Shown here: positions 7,945 through 17,640 of the stretch, one piece after another
Position numbering within the stretch: the first letter of the stretch is position 1
Layout of the letters: each line of letters opens with the position of its first letter
From: Peptococcaceae bacterium UBA5767
GTDB lineage: Bacteria > Bacillota > TC1 > UBA5767
NCBI GenBank assembly: GCA_002418765.1
Contig: DIET01000010.1
Location: 46,949-110,948 of the forward strand
Direction of reading: 5' to 3'
Length of the DNA: 64,000 nt
Notes under the pieces: generated by a model
The model's input: only the letters and a program-made list of their open reading frames with translations
Databases searched by the model: none
Told to the model about the DNA's origin: nothing
Translations under genes and position numbers: made by a program

Positions 7945-9100
7945 GTTTGTACACCCTAGGTACTCTTTCTGAAATGGTAGTCAAAAGCTCATAATTGATA
8001 GAACCGGTCAATTCAGCCAGTTCCGAAACAGGAAGGCTTTGCCCCGATGAAGCCTCCACACCAAAGACCACCACTTCATCACCCAACTTCACATCTTCAA
8101 TCTCCGTCACATCGACCATCAATTGATCCATACATATGCTGCCCACGATAGGTGCTCGCTTCCCTTTGATGAGAACCGAACCTCGATTGGATAACATTCT
8201 AGGATAACCATCGGCATAACCTAAAGGCAGCGTAGCAATCACCGAATCCTTCTTGGTTTCATAGGTACCGCCATAGCTGATTTTCATCCCTGGTTTGGCA
8301 TGAAGAATATTGACGATACTGGCCTTAAGGGTCATGGCTTGTTCCAACAATAGATCGCAGCAGCAAGATTCTATATAGGGGGATGGATAGTGTCCATAAA
8401 GAATAATACCGGGACGAACCATATCCAGATGGGCTTCTTTCATGGTCAACAACGTCGCAGAATTAGCCAGATGCTTGATGGGGATCTTGGTGGGCAAGCC
8501 CTTGGCGTCATTTTTCTTGACCAACATCCTTTCCAACTGATCCGTAAACGAAACAAATCGGTCCCATTGCATCTGATTGTACGCTATATCGCCGGAATCG
8601 GCACTGGCCATATGGGAAAAAATACCATCAATTTGAATGTTGCTTAAATCGTCAATGGCGCAAATATCAGCAAGAGACTCTTCATTGCTCATAAAACCAA
8701 TGCGGTGCATCCCAGTATCCACCTTGATATGCACCTTGACCATGGCTTCTACTTTTTTTGCTGCTTCATTGAGTTTCACAGCCTGTTCTCTATTGAATAT
8801 GGTCTGCATGATATCATACTGCAGCAACTGATCATAATCATGCCAGTCGGTATAACCCAAAATCAAAATTGGTTTGGTGATCCATCTTTTTCGCAGTTCT
8901 ACCGCTTCCGAAAGCACAGCCACCCCAAAATAATCTGAATACTCATCAAGCGCTTCCTTGGCTACCATACTGGATCCATGTCCATAGCCATTGGCCTTGA
9001 TGATAGACATGATTTTGATGTCTCGATCTAGTTGTTCACGCACTTTTTTGATGTTATTGCGTATGGCCTGCAAATCTACTTCTGCCCATACCAGTCTCAT
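7937..9100 (-). CDS. alr: Alanine racemase
   Basis: The 387-residue protein is a fold-type III PLP enzyme. The PLP lysine lies in SIIKANGYGHG near residue 35, and the catalytic Tyr region KISYGGTYE lies near residue 265, with the conserved LPLGYADGYPR following. It interconverts L- and D-alanine for peptidoglycan. It follows the nnr gene by 48 bases and overlaps the amidohydrolase start by 8 bases. The acpS-nnr-alr order is common in Firmicutes. Normal length. Confidence 0.96.
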   Translation of the reverse strand: MRLVWAEVDLQAIRNNIKKVREQLDRDIKIMSIIKANGYGHGSSMVAKEALDEYSDYFGVAVLSEAVELRKRWITKPILILGYTDWHDYDQLLQYDIMQTIFNREQAVKLNEAAKKVEAMVKVHIKVDTGMHRIGFMSNEESLADICAIDDLSNIQIDGIFSHMASADSGDIAYNQMQWDRFVSFTDQLERMLVKKNDAKGLPTKIPIKHLANSATLLTMKEAHLDMVRPGIILYGHYPSPYIESCCCDLLLEQAMTLKASIVNILHAKPGMKISYGGTYETKKDSVIATLPLGYADGYPRMLSNRGSVLIKGKRAPIVGSICMDQLMVDVTEIEDVKLGDEVVVFGVEASSGQSLPVSELAELTGSINYELLTTISERVPRVYKHE

Positions 9101-9148
9101 ATCATTTCTCCTTTGGTTCTATCTTATCGATGATCAGCAAGCCAGTCA

Positions 9149-10720
9149 CTATACCATTTTATTCAAATAAGTATGCTGTTTCCAAGTATCCTTCAGCGCC
9201 AAAAAAGCCTTGGCGATGGTCTGGGTAATGTCACCCGCCTTCATGGCTTCCTCGCTCCATTCCCCTGCCGCTAAATCCCCTGCCAGACCATGCAGATATG
9301 CCCCAACCTTGGCCGCCGAAAATCCATCTAAGCCCTGCCCCAGAAGTGCTCCGATCATGCCACTCAAGACATCTCCAGACCCTCCTGTCGCCATACCTGG
9401 ATTACCTGTAGTATTGATGGCCAGATGCTTCCCATCATAAATCAAGGTACGACTTCCTTTAAGAAGAATAACACCACCATACCGTTCATACAATGCAACC
9501 ATAGTCTCTTGTCTATGCTCCTTAATCCAACCCACCTCTTTCCCCAAAAGGCGGGCCGCTTCCCCTTCGTGAGGCGTCAAAACCCAATTATCTTTCTTTC
9601 GAAGACGATCGGTGGGTATATTGGCAAGATGAAACAGTGCGTCAGCATCCATCACACTGGGCAGGCTTAGTCCATTCATCACAGCCTCAATTAGTCCCAA
9701 CGTACCTGGATCACGACCAAGGCCCGGCCCCATCACCAATACGTCACGTTCCATCGCTTCTTTTACCAATCGTTCTGCCTGCCGGTCAGTCAAATATCCC
9801 ATCTCCGTAGACACCGGAATAGTCATGGCCTCTGTGAGCTTTTGTTCCAATATCTCATTGATATCTTCTGGCACCAAACAGCTGACCAAGCCTGCCCCAG
9901 AGCGCACAGCCCCTTCCGCCGCCAGGTAGATGGCGCCGGTTAAGCCCTTTTTGCCTCCCACAACCAAAATTTTCCCACAGCTTCCCTTATGCAAATAAGC
10001 TTTTCTCTTGGCCACAAAACCCAAAACATCCTCCCGAATAAGCACTTCATAACGAGAAGAAAAGCGAGACAAAAGACGTGATGGCAGACCGATATCACCC
10101 AGATATATTTGACCGGCGCGTTTTTCCTGATCCAAAAACAAACCAATCTTTACGGCACCCAAGGTGATGGTGAAGTCACTCGAAAGAACCGTCTCCCCCA
10201 ATCCAGTATTGGCATCGAGGCCAGATGGAATATCGATGGCAATTTTGGTGGCCACCGAATCGTTGTAGGCAGAAATAAGGTCCCATATATCTTTTGGCAT
10301 ACGACCAGCAAATCCCGTACCATACAAGGCATCCACAAGAATATCAGATTCCTCAAAACATTCTATCACTTCTTTTTTTCGGGTGCAGTCGATTACGCAC
10401 TCATCCAACAAGCCCATACGCTGTATCATATGGTACTGGGTCAAAGCATCGCCCTTGTATTCATGGTCAGGATACACAAATATAATTTGAACGTGGTAAC
10501 CTAAATTTCGCAGATGGCGATACACCGCCATTCCGTCACCCCCGTTGTTGCCTTTGCCCACAATAACACAGATTGATTGCGAGGTCATGGGTATATATTT
10601 TTGCATAAACTCCACTACCCTCATGGCGGCCTGCTCCATCAGCACAATACCAGGTATGCCATATTCTTCCATGGCCAATCGATCAATTTCTTTGATGGTT
10701 CTTCCTTCTACTGCCAGCAT
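9149..10720 (-). CDS. nnr: Bifunctional NAD(P)H-hydrate epimerase/dehydratase
   Basis: The 523-residue protein joins an N-terminal YjeF epimerase domain (about residues 1-210, with VGKGNNGGDGMAVYRHL and DALYGTGFAGR) to a C-terminal ribokinase-like ADP/ATP-dependent dehydratase (about 235-510, with MGPGLGRD, LTPHEGEAARLLG and the TGGSGDVLSG motif). It repairs hydrated NAD(P)H. Its ATG directly abuts the acpS stop (TAAATG), so it is translationally coupled to acpS. Length is normal for the fused form. Confidence 0.96.
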   Translation of the reverse strand: MLAVEGRTIKEIDRLAMEEYGIPGIVLMEQAAMRVVEFMQKYIPMTSQSICVIVGKGNNGGDGMAVYRHLRNLGYHVQIIFVYPDHEYKGDALTQYHMIQRMGLLDECVIDCTRKKEVIECFEESDILVDALYGTGFAGRMPKDIWDLISAYNDSVATKIAIDIPSGLDANTGLGETVLSSDFTITLGAVKIGLFLDQEKRAGQIYLGDIGLPSRLLSRFSSRYEVLIREDVLGFVAKRKAYLHKGSCGKILVVGGKKGLTGAIYLAAEGAVRSGAGLVSCLVPEDINEILEQKLTEAMTIPVSTEMGYLTDRQAERLVKEAMERDVLVMGPGLGRDPGTLGLIEAVMNGLSLPSVMDADALFHLANIPTDRLRKKDNWVLTPHEGEAARLLGKEVGWIKEHRQETMVALYERYGGVILLKGSRTLIYDGKHLAINTTGNPGMATGGSGDVLSGMIGALLGQGLDGFSAAKVGAYLHGLAGDLAAGEWSEEAMKAGDITQTIAKAFLALKDTWKQHTYLNKMV

Positions 10721-11092
10721 TTAATCCTCCCCCACCGCAAAAGCAATGGATATATCTTGATCATGAGACAAACTAAGTGTTATATGCCTAATGCCCAAAG
10801 TTTGCATCAAATGTAAGGCTTTTCCCTGCACGTGATAATAGGGCTCCCCTGTCTCTTTGCGCAATACCTCAATATCCAAAAAATCACAATGAAAAATCCC
10901 CCGGGCACAAACCTTAAGAAAGGCCTCTTTGGCGGCAAACCGGGCCGCATACTTCTCCCAAGGAGAAGCAGAAGTCTCACAATAGTCTTGCTCATTTTTG
11001 GTGAAGACCCGTGCCTTAAAATGTTCATTTCGCTCTATGGCCTTCTTGATGCGGGCCTGGCTTACCAGGTCTACTCCGATGCCCTTAATCAT
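10721..11092 (-). CDS. acpS: Holo-[acyl-carrier-protein] synthase
   Basis: The 123-residue protein opens MIKGIGVDLV with the Mg-binding Asp and carries RFAAKEAFLKV, the second signature of the AcpS phosphopantetheinyl transferases. It moves phosphopantetheine from CoA to acyl carrier protein. It is the first gene of a leftward operon running through nnr, alr, the amidohydrolase and tsaEB-rimI-tsaD. Length normal. Confidence 0.96.
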   Translation of the reverse strand: MIKGIGVDLVSQARIKKAIERNEHFKARVFTKNEQDYCETSASPWEKYAARFAAKEAFLKVCARGIFHCDFLDIEVLRKETGEPYYHVQGKALHLMQTLGIRHITLSLSHDQDISIAFAVGED

Positions 11093-11148
11093 CCGTTGGT
11101 CCGTCCTTTATCTTCTTAACTGCTCATTTATTATACAACAACGGTTCC

Positions 11149-11192
11149 ATAAAAAGAAGAAACCAGTTCACACTGGCCTCTTCTTTGGTTTA
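11149..11192. terminator. Terminator between acpS promoter region and pstB
   Basis: A long inverted repeat pairs AAAGAAGA with TCTTCTTT, with an inner CCAG/CTGG pair. On the minus strand it is followed by a T-rich run and lies about 45 bases after the pstB stop, so it should end the pst operon. Confidence 0.75.
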
Positions 11193-11236
11193 TTCGATGG
11201 ATATCGGTTGTATCATGGTTGTATGAACGTTTTTTC

Positions 11237-12016
11237 CTATCCAAAACGTCCAGTGATGTAATCTTCTGTTCTTTGGTCTCTGGGTCTGGAAAAGAGCATC
11301 TCCGTCTTCTCGTATTCAATCAATTCTCCTAAGAGAAAATATGCTGTACGATCCGATATACGAGCTGCTTGTTGCATAGAGTGGGTGACAATGGCAATGG
11401 AATAATCCTTTTTCAGGACATTGATCAGTTCTTCCACACGGCCGGTGGCAATAGGGTCCAGTGCCGACGTAGGCTCATCCATCAAAATGATGTCCGGTTG
11501 AACAGCCAGGCATCTAGCAATACAAAGTCGCTGTTGCTGCCCTCCCGACAGACCATATGCATTGGTATCCAATCGATCCTTGACTTCATCCCACAGGGCA
11601 GCACCCTTCAGACTGCTCTCTAAAATTTCATCCAGCATGCCTTTGTTTTTGATTCCATGAATCTTAGGCCCATACAATACATTTTCTGCAATAGACTTGG
11701 GAAAAGGATTGGGTTTTTGAAACACCATGCCCACCCTGGTCCGGAGTTCTTCCACCTGCATATCCTCATGGAAAATATTTTTTCCATGGTATTGAATTTC
11801 TCCCGTGGTACGCACACCAGGAATAATTTCCACCATTCGGTTCAAGGTTTTGATAAAGGTCGACTTGCCACATCCTGACGGACCAATGATGGCTGTCACC
11901 TCATGGTTCATGATTTGCATAGAGATATCTTTGAGAGCATGGGTTTCCCCGTACCAAAGGTTCAGATGCTGAACGTCGTACACGACATCTTGATTCTGTT
12001 TCATGTCTACAGTCAT
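11237..12016 (-). CDS. pstB: Phosphate ABC transporter ATP-binding protein PstB
   Basis: The 259-residue ATPase has Walker [11 protein letters not shown], the signature [15 protein letters not shown], Walker [12 protein letters not shown] and the late switch His in VTHSM, all in normal order for PstB. It powers high-affinity phosphate import together with PstA and PstC. Start ATG 12016 follows AGGAGG, 15 bases after pstA. No phoU gene follows; a terminator comes next instead. Confidence 0.97.
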   Translation of the reverse strand: MTVDMKQNQDVVYDVQHLNLWYGETHALKDISMQIMNHEVTAIIGPSGCGKSTFIKTLNRMVEIIPGVRTTGEIQYHGKNIFHEDMQVEELRTRVGMVFQKPNPFPKSIAENVLYGPKIHGIKNKGMLDEILESSLKGAALWDEVKDRLDTNAYGLSGGQQQRLCIARCLAVQPDIILMDEPTSALDPIATGRVEELINVLKKDYSIAIVTHSMQQAARISDRTAYFLLGELIEYEKTEMLFSRPRDQRTEDYITGRFG

Positions 12017-12031
12017 ATGTCTTTCCTCCTG

Positions 12032-12973
12032 CTAAAACTTTTTCTGAAACTTCTGGCGTATCACAATGGCCAACGAGTTCATAACGAACAAAACCAAGAG
12101 CAGAACCACAATGGTAGCAGCAGCCAAATTCGCATATTCCTTGGTCAATACCGTGTCCAGCGTCCAGTAATAGATCTGTATGGGTAACGCCGTAAAATCA
12201 CTCATGATATTTGTAGGATACATGAGAATCAGGGTGGGGATCCCTAGGACCACCAGAGGGGCTGTTTCTCCAATAGCGCGGGATACAGCCAAAATGGACC
12301 CCGTAAGTATACCTGGTAGTGCCACAGGCAAGACCACCTTCCAGATGGTAATCCAACGACTGGCACCCATAGCATAGGAGGCATCCCGGAGAAAGCCTGG
12401 TACGGCCCTAATGGCTTCTTGTGACGAAACCACCACAATAGGTAATACCAGTAAGGAAAGCGTCAGTCCACCCGCCAAAATACTGGAACCCAACCCCATC
12501 AGTCTGCTAAAAACAGTAAGGCCCAAAAGACCGAAGATGACGGAAGGCACACTGGCGAGATTGGATAGATTGGTCTTAATAAAACTCTGAAGCTTCCCTG
12601 GACGGGCATATTCTTCCAAATAGATGGCTGTGGACACTCCAAGGACAATGGTCACAGGAATGACAATCAGCATCAGCCAGACCGTACCCAGAATCGCTCC
12701 TAAAATACCCGCTTTATCGGCGTTGATGGATAGTCTGCTGACCAAAAATGACCAGTCCAGCCACCCTATGCTTTGCACTACGATTTGATAAAGTAAGATT
12801 CCCAGCACCACGATGCCCAACGAGGTCAATAATAAAAAAACCTGTTTAAGAAAATTGTTCTTTCTGACACGTCTTCTGATGCGTTCGGAATCAATGACAA
12901 CATAATCTTGTTTAGATACCAATGGATTTTGTTCCTCAGACAGTTTCTGAAACCATTCTGCTTCATAGGCCAT
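12032..12973 (-). CDS. pstA: Phosphate ABC transporter permease PstA
   Basis: I chose ATG 12973 (MAYEAEWF) because GGGAGGTG precedes it, giving 313 residues. About six hydrophobic segments are visible, the first near residues 48-70, and the EAIRAVPGFLRDASYAMGASR loop matches the EAA motif that docks onto PstB. It forms the membrane channel with PstC. The start is one base from the end of pstC, so the genes are coupled. The soluble N-terminal tail of about 45 residues is somewhat long. Confidence 0.95.
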   Translation of the reverse strand: MAYEAEWFQKLSEEQNPLVSKQDYVVIDSERIRRRVRKNNFLKQVFLLLTSLGIVVLGILLYQIVVQSIGWLDWSFLVSRLSINADKAGILGAILGTVWLMLIVIPVTIVLGVSTAIYLEEYARPGKLQSFIKTNLSNLASVPSVIFGLLGLTVFSRLMGLGSSILAGGLTLSLLVLPIVVVSSQEAIRAVPGFLRDASYAMGASRWITIWKVVLPVALPGILTGSILAVSRAIGETAPLVVLGIPTLILMYPTNIMSDFTALPIQIYYWTLDTVLTKEYANLAAATIVVLLLVLFVMNSLAIVIRQKFQKKF

Positions 12974-12974
12974 C

Positions 12975-13901
12975 TCAATACACCTCCCTGTATTTACGGG
13001 AAACATACTGTGCCACCAGGTTCATGCCCAGGGTAAACAAAAATAAAATGAGCCCAACCGCATAAAGACTGTAGTAACCCGTTGTTCCACTGCCTGCATC
13101 GCCACTGGTAAATTCCACTATGTAGCCTGTCATGGTCTGCATGCTCTGGGTAATATCCAGACTAAAATGTTTGTTGCTGCCACTGGCTATGGCCACAATC
13201 ATGGTTTCCCCAATAGCCCTGGAAATGCCCAAAACAATCGAGGCAATAATGCCAGATATCGCTGCTGGGATAACCACCTTAACAGCCACTTCCAGTTTGG
13301 TAGATCCCATTCCCAGCGCGCCTTCGCGCATCGCCTCGGGGACAGCATTCATGGCATCTTCAGAAAGTGAGGCCACCATAGGAATAATCATAATGCCCAT
13401 CACGATACCCGGACTCAGCACGTTTTTGGATCCAAGTGAAGGAATGAGCTTCATGAGTAACGGTGTCACAAACGAATACGCAAAAAAACCATAAACGATA
13501 GTGGGTACTCCGGCCAGAACCTCCAACATGGGTTTGAGGATAGCTCTATTTCTCGTACTGGCGAACTGGCTCAGATATACAGCAGCAGAAAGTCCTACCG
13601 GAACAGCCACCAGCATGGCAATCAGGGAAGAAAATAGTGTGCCGACCATCAAAGGAAGCATACCAAATGTTGGATTGTTGGCATTCAAAGGCGCCAGATC
13701 GGTACTTAATATTTCCCTGAAAGGAACACGTCCAAAAAAGATGGCTGCATCAAAGACCAACGTAAATACAATGCCCAGCGTAGTCAAAATAGATACCGAG
13801 GCCATAAGCAACAAAAAGACCGGCATGATTCGGTCTGCCCGGTTGTGCTTTCTGGCTATATTGTCGTGAATCATGGCTCTGATATTCAGGTTTCCTTCCA
13901 T
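12975..13901 (-). CDS. pstC: Phosphate ABC transporter permease PstC
   Basis: The 308-residue permease starts at ATG 13901 behind AAGGAG. Six hydrophobic segments are visible, and the EDAMNAVPEAMREGALGMGST loop is the EAA motif. PstC and PstA make the phosphate channel in the cytoplasmic membrane. A perfect hairpin lies between pstS and this gene, which commonly gives higher expression of the binding protein than of the permeases. Confidence 0.95.
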   Translation of the reverse strand: MEGNLNIRAMIHDNIARKHNRADRIMPVFLLLMASVSILTTLGIVFTLVFDAAIFFGRVPFREILSTDLAPLNANNPTFGMLPLMVGTLFSSLIAMLVAVPVGLSAAVYLSQFASTRNRAILKPMLEVLAGVPTIVYGFFAYSFVTPLLMKLIPSLGSKNVLSPGIVMGIMIIPMVASLSEDAMNAVPEAMREGALGMGSTKLEVAVKVVIPAAISGIIASIVLGISRAIGETMIVAIASGSNKHFSLDITQSMQTMTGYIVEFTSGDAGSGTTGYYSLYAVGLILFLFTLGMNLVAQYVSRKYREVY

Positions 13902-13975
13902 GTCACCGCTCCTTCCCAAAAGCATCTCCTGCCTTGCCGGCACGGATTGTTTTCTCATGCAGAAAAGGCATTCGA

Positions 13976-13999
13976 GATGAGGAGCAATGGCTCCTCATC
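13976..13999 (-). terminator. Intercistronic hairpin between pstS and pstC
   Basis: A perfect 10-base-pair stem (GATGAGGAGC with GCTCCTCATC) and a 4-base loop lie between the pstS stop and the pstC ribosome site. There is no T run, so it is more likely an RNA-stabilising or partial-attenuation structure than a full terminator. Confidence 0.6.
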
Positions 14000-14034
14000 C
14001 CTATCCTTTATCATATCGTTCTATTTGTCAATCG

Positions 14035-15051
14035 TTACTGAAGTGCCTCTAGCTGAGCCGCATACCCTGCATAAACATCGGCAGGAAGAGGAGCAAATCC
14101 ATTTTGTCCAGCCAATCTGGCGGCACCTTCTTCAGAAACCACATACTTGGCATAATCGAGCACCTGCGGTTTTTCCAAAGCATACTTAGCGTTTAAGTAA
14201 GTAAATACTGGTCGGGTAAAGGGAGCATAAGCCAAATCTTCCCCAATGGTATCCAGTGTAGGCGCAACCGGACCACTACCAAAATCAATATTGACCGCTT
14301 GCAAGATATCTTGGTTGCTCACATAGTATCCAAATCCGAAGAAAGCAATCGCATAGGGATCGTTAGACACCAGATCCACCAAGGTAGAATATTCCTGTTG
14401 CAGGTTGGCAGTAGCTACCAGATCTTGCTCATCCAAAATAGTCTCATAGAAGAACTCATAGGTACCATGATTCTCATTGGGTCCATAGAAAGTAATTTCT
14501 TCAGCAGGCCAATCTGAACGAATATCGCTCCAAAGGACCTTGTCATCCGCTTTATAAAAACCAGAAATGTACATATTGACAACTTCATCTTGAGTCATTT
14601 CGGTAGCCCAGTCATTGTCCTTGTTGATTACCATGGTCAGTCCGTCCAAAGCCAGCTTGAATTCCAAAATGTCTTTACCGTAAACATAGCCGTTACCTTC
14701 TAGTTCTTCAATCTCTGAATCCTTGATGGCACGAGAGGCATCCGAAAAATCAGTTTCGCCTGGAATGAATTTTTTAAATCCAGCGCTGGATCCGGCTCTT
14801 CCTACCTGAACGCTTACACCTTGTTGCTCATTGACCATATATTCTTCTGCAATATTGGCCATCAGGGGATACACGGTTCCAGAACCATCTACAATGACAG
14901 CACCACTCAGTTCAGGAGCTTCTTCTTCCGCAGGGGCATCACTGGCTTCTTCGGCAGGTTCTACTTCTGCAGGCGCTTCTTCACTCGTGCAACCAGTATA
15001 GGTAAGTACCATAGCTACCAACAACAATCCAATCAACATTTTCTTAAGCAT
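14035..15051 (-). CDS. pstS: Phosphate-binding lipoprotein PstS
   Basis: The protein has 338 residues from ATG 15051, chosen because AGGAGGAAGAAA precedes it. A lipoprotein signal runs to YTGC (Cys near residue 21), followed by a 30-residue Glu/Ala/Pro linker. The binding domain shows the PstS motif IVDGSGTVYPL and GSSAGFKKF, with Ser and Thr phosphate contacts. It captures phosphate outside the membrane for PstCAB. A PhoP-type box lies directly upstream. Intact and normal in length. Confidence 0.96.
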   Translation of the reverse strand: MLKKMLIGLLLVAMVLTYTGCTSEEAPAEVEPAEEASDAPAEEEAPELSGAVIVDGSGTVYPLMANIAEEYMVNEQQGVSVQVGRAGSSAGFKKFIPGETDFSDASRAIKDSEIEELEGNGYVYGKDILEFKLALDGLTMVINKDNDWATEMTQDEVVNMYISGFYKADDKVLWSDIRSDWPAEEITFYGPNENHGTYEFFYETILDEQDLVATANLQQEYSTLVDLVSNDPYAIAFFGFGYYVSNQDILQAVNIDFGSGPVAPTLDTIGEDLAYAPFTRPVFTYLNAKYALEKPQVLDYAKYVVSEEGAARLAGQNGFAPLPADVYAGYAAQLEALQ

Positions 15052-15136
15052 TTTCTTCCTCCTAAAAAATTCCAATTTTACCGTTTCTTCTAAGCAATCT
15101 CAAAAGCAAACAGTTTCTAAACTTCGCTACAACTGG

Positions 15137-15190
15137 ATTATAGCACCCATAGCATCCCCATGTGTTGAACAGGAGTTAACCTTGTGTTAA
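15137..15190 (-). promoter_or_regulatory. pst promoter with three-repeat PhoP box
   Basis: On the minus strand three 6-mers TTAACA, TTAACT and TCAACA begin exactly 11 bases apart (plus-strand positions 15185, 15174 and 15163). This is the spacing of the Bacillus-type PhoP box TT(A/T/C)ACA-N5. A TATAAT -10 element follows at 15137-15142, 20 bases from the last repeat, and no good -35 is present, as expected for PhoP-activated promoters. The site lies about 86 bases before the pstS start. Confidence 0.8.
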
Positions 15191-15293
15191 GAATAGATTA
15201 AGAGAAATGTCATTTGCTGTATCTGGAAGCAATAATCAAATGCTCTATCTCCACCGGATCATTTTCATATAAGGCACCCTTTTTTCTACATAT

Positions 15294-15430
15294 AAACAAC
15301 ACCCAGCGAAATCACCCTGGGTGTTGTTTATATAAAGTATAATTCATTAGATCATCCTCTGACAGGCTACCTAGCGATGTAAAAATCAAGATTTTATTGC
15401 TTCCTCTGTAGATCATGCATTAACAATGAT
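15294..15430 (-). repeat. Copy A of a diverged 140-bp repeat, with terminator hairpin
   Basis: By eye about four in five bases match 31847-31994, in the same orientation, with one gap of about 10 bases. The matched block includes a terminator stem (15295-15306 with 15317-15328, AACAACACCCAG/CTGGGTGTTGTT) and a sequence equivalent to the last few codons of modD. In this copy the modD end is broken by stops, so it looks like a relic. It forms the left edge of the catabolic island. Confidence 0.75.
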
Positions 15431-16220
15431 CCTTCAAAAACTACTTCAATACATTTGAATCGCGCCTCCTAACCGAAATCAGAATAGAAAGTGTGACAAT
15501 CACCAAACAGTCCAATACACTCCTCAGCCACCACGTAAAATAATTCAAAACCGTTTTGCTCTTGAAACGGATTATACTACTAAGGTCTTCAAATCATCCC
15601 CTCCAGCAAAATCAACCTGATTCTTTCCGTCCTGACTAACGCAAAATTTCTAGGTAGCACGGCTTGCAGTTCCAGAACTCTTTCTGCCAGCCTATGGACA
15701 CATCAGGCCAACCTTTGCACTCCCAAGTACACTATTGCATAATCAATTATCCATGTAGCCGCCATTAGCTTGTATACACCATATAGAATCACGTATCCGT
15801 CCCTAAGCACTTAATACACTCCAAGGACTTCGTGGAACCCAATCCTGCGACTAAACCAAAAAACGATATGTGCCCATAAACCATCCCCCGAAAGTCAATG
15901 CTCTCCTAGAGAAGTTGGTGTTTCAAAGTCATTAAGCTGAAAAGTGCTCTTTCTTTTCCGAAAGCGTAATCATTTAGCAGGAAGTTTCTTACTAGAAAAG
16001 CACCAACAAATGCTGGTGCTTTTGTGTTGATTTTTCAGAACATGTTAAAAACGCTTTATAATAATTTTTTACGAAAAGCAGAGCATCAGGCAAACGAGAC
16101 ACAGAAGTAACAGTACCCGAATCCAGATTCTTCAGAGCTCCATTATGATTCCTCAGCACCAAGCAGCTTATTTAGATGTGGCACCTTTTCGATATCGCTC
16201 AGATACAGTCGAGGATCACT
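15431..16220. other. 790-bp region without a recognisable gene
   Basis: All frames are short and broken on both strands and no domain is recognisable. The only structure I see is the hairpin at 15996-16023. Given the modD-like end in the repeat to its left, it may hold decayed gene sequence, but I could not match it to modD or anything else. Confidence 0.5.
15996..16023. terminator. Hairpin after mttB copy 1
   Basis: AAAAGCACCA pairs perfectly with TGGTGCTTTT around an 8-base loop, about 200 bases after the stop of the minus-strand mttB gene. Its T run is short (four), so it may be bidirectional and moderate in strength. Confidence 0.5.
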
Positions 16221-17624
16221 CTATTGCCGAAACACCTGATTCAGTGGCATCCCCATGCCAATCAATTCATTTTTGATTCTTTCATATAATTGTGCGTATT
16301 CTTCCGACGGTTCCAATGTATGAAGATTGAAGCATTCCGTAATAGAAAGGCCTTTTGGCGGATTTCCCAATTCATTCTCATATTTCGGTATCAACTCTTT
16401 CGCCAACGCATTGACATCGGTCAGTTTCATGCCAGCACAAGATTTAAACACCTGCCCGACCCACCAACCCTCTACAGGTGTGATGTAGTTGACGAATCGT
16501 CCACCGGCCGATCTGGGCCCTAGGGTCTTGCACGCCCCACTGGCACTGTGAATCATATATCCGACTGCAGCTTCGTACATATAGAACTCCGTACATGGCC
16601 CTCCAACAGTCTCCACAATCCGGTCCGTCATGATTTCCGTGTTTCTGGCAATGGCTTGAATAGCTATGCTGTTTCCCCACAAAGCCCTTCTACTAGTCCC
16701 GGAGAAATATTTCATGTCCATGACATTGTTGTTCGTATTATCGCACCTGAGAATTGCAAGATTCAGAAGATCATTCGCAATACAGATTAGTGTGGCGCCT
16801 TCAACGGATCCTCCATACCCACCGATATATGATTCGCTACCGGAGTGAATCCTTTGACCATAGTTCAATGCCTGAATAGCCCTGTGGAAATTTCCAAAAC
16901 AAATTTTCATTTCGGCTGGCAGCAAACACATGGTAGTAGGATTCTTACCAGGTGTAGCCGGAGCCCCCCCTAGATGACCGTATTCCGTAGTAGAATTCGC
17001 AACCCCACAAGTGCCCATGTCTTCCCGCCCCGCCAGCCAGAGCGCTTGACGCTTAAGTTCTTGTTCGTAATGACCTAGCCATGTTTCATAGGGAGTACCA
17101 GATCGAATCTCGCGCCCTCTCGGTTTATCGATTGTCAACCCATTGAGCACATCGACCAGTTTCTTTTTTTTCGCAAATCCCGCCAAAGCAGCCACCACAT
17201 ATTCCTCTGACATCATCAGCGCCAGTGGAGCAACCATGACAGGAGGATAGGGATCTTCCGGTTTTCGAGGTTTCATGATGACTTCATTATCACCACTCCC
17301 GTATACAATTTCTTTCGGATATTGATTCATTGCATCCTGAAGATCACTTTCATCAATACGTATGATTCTCTCTGTATCCTCACAGAGAAATCCTAGTTCT
17401 AAGGCCAATTCACGGCCTGCCTGATAGAAGCGATCCGCAAGTTCCATATCCGTATTACATGGATTATCGATATCACAGGTTTTTTCCAAACCATGTTTCT
17501 TCAAGATACCGTGTACCGTAGTCGGGATCACTTTGACATCCCAGTCCTTGATTGAGCAGACCGGACCAGAATACGCCTTATCCAAACTGTTGAGAATTGC
17601 GTCCATTCTTTCACTCATTGACAT
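16221..17624 (-). CDS. MttB-family (non-pyrrolysine) corrinoid methyltransferase, copy 1
   Basis: The 467-residue protein belongs to the trimethylamine methyltransferase (MttB) superfamily (DLELADRFYQAG, IAPLALMMSEEYVVAALAG, GTCGVANSTTEYG, YIGGYGGSVEGA, GPRSAGGRFVNYITPVE). Its frame is open throughout with no internal TAG, so it lacks pyrrolysine, like MtgB glycine betaine methyltransferase. Such enzymes move a methyl group from a quaternary amine to a Co(I) corrinoid protein. The corrinoid gene ends 16 bases upstream, so the pair is an operon. ATG 17624 was chosen behind GAGAGG. A 467-residue paralogue lies at 28062-29465. The substrate is unknown; MttB-like homologues also act on carnitine, proline betaine and others. 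Confidence 0.93.
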   Translation of the reverse strand: MSMSERMDAILNSLDKAYSGPVCSIKDWDVKVIPTTVHGILKKHGLEKTCDIDNPCNTDMELADRFYQAGRELALELGFLCEDTERIIRIDESDLQDAMNQYPKEIVYGSGDNEVIMKPRKPEDPYPPVMVAPLALMMSEEYVVAALAGFAKKKKLVDVLNGLTIDKPRGREIRSGTPYETWLGHYEQELKRQALWLAGREDMGTCGVANSTTEYGHLGGAPATPGKNPTTMCLLPAEMKICFGNFHRAIQALNYGQRIHSGSESYIGGYGGSVEGATLICIANDLLNLAILRCDNTNNNVMDMKYFSGTSRRALWGNSIAIQAIARNTEIMTDRIVETVGGPCTEFYMYEAAVGYMIHSASGACKTLGPRSAGGRFVNYITPVEGWWVGQVFKSCAGMKLTDVNALAKELIPKYENELGNPPKGLSITECFNLHTLEPSEEYAQLYERIKNELIGMGMPLNQVFRQ

Positions 17625-17640
17625 ATGATAACCTCTCTTC

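Noticed and set aside
16221..17624. Pyrrolysine in the MttB homologues
   Set aside because: Neither MttB frame contains an internal TAG; both are continuous, as in MtgB-type enzymes.
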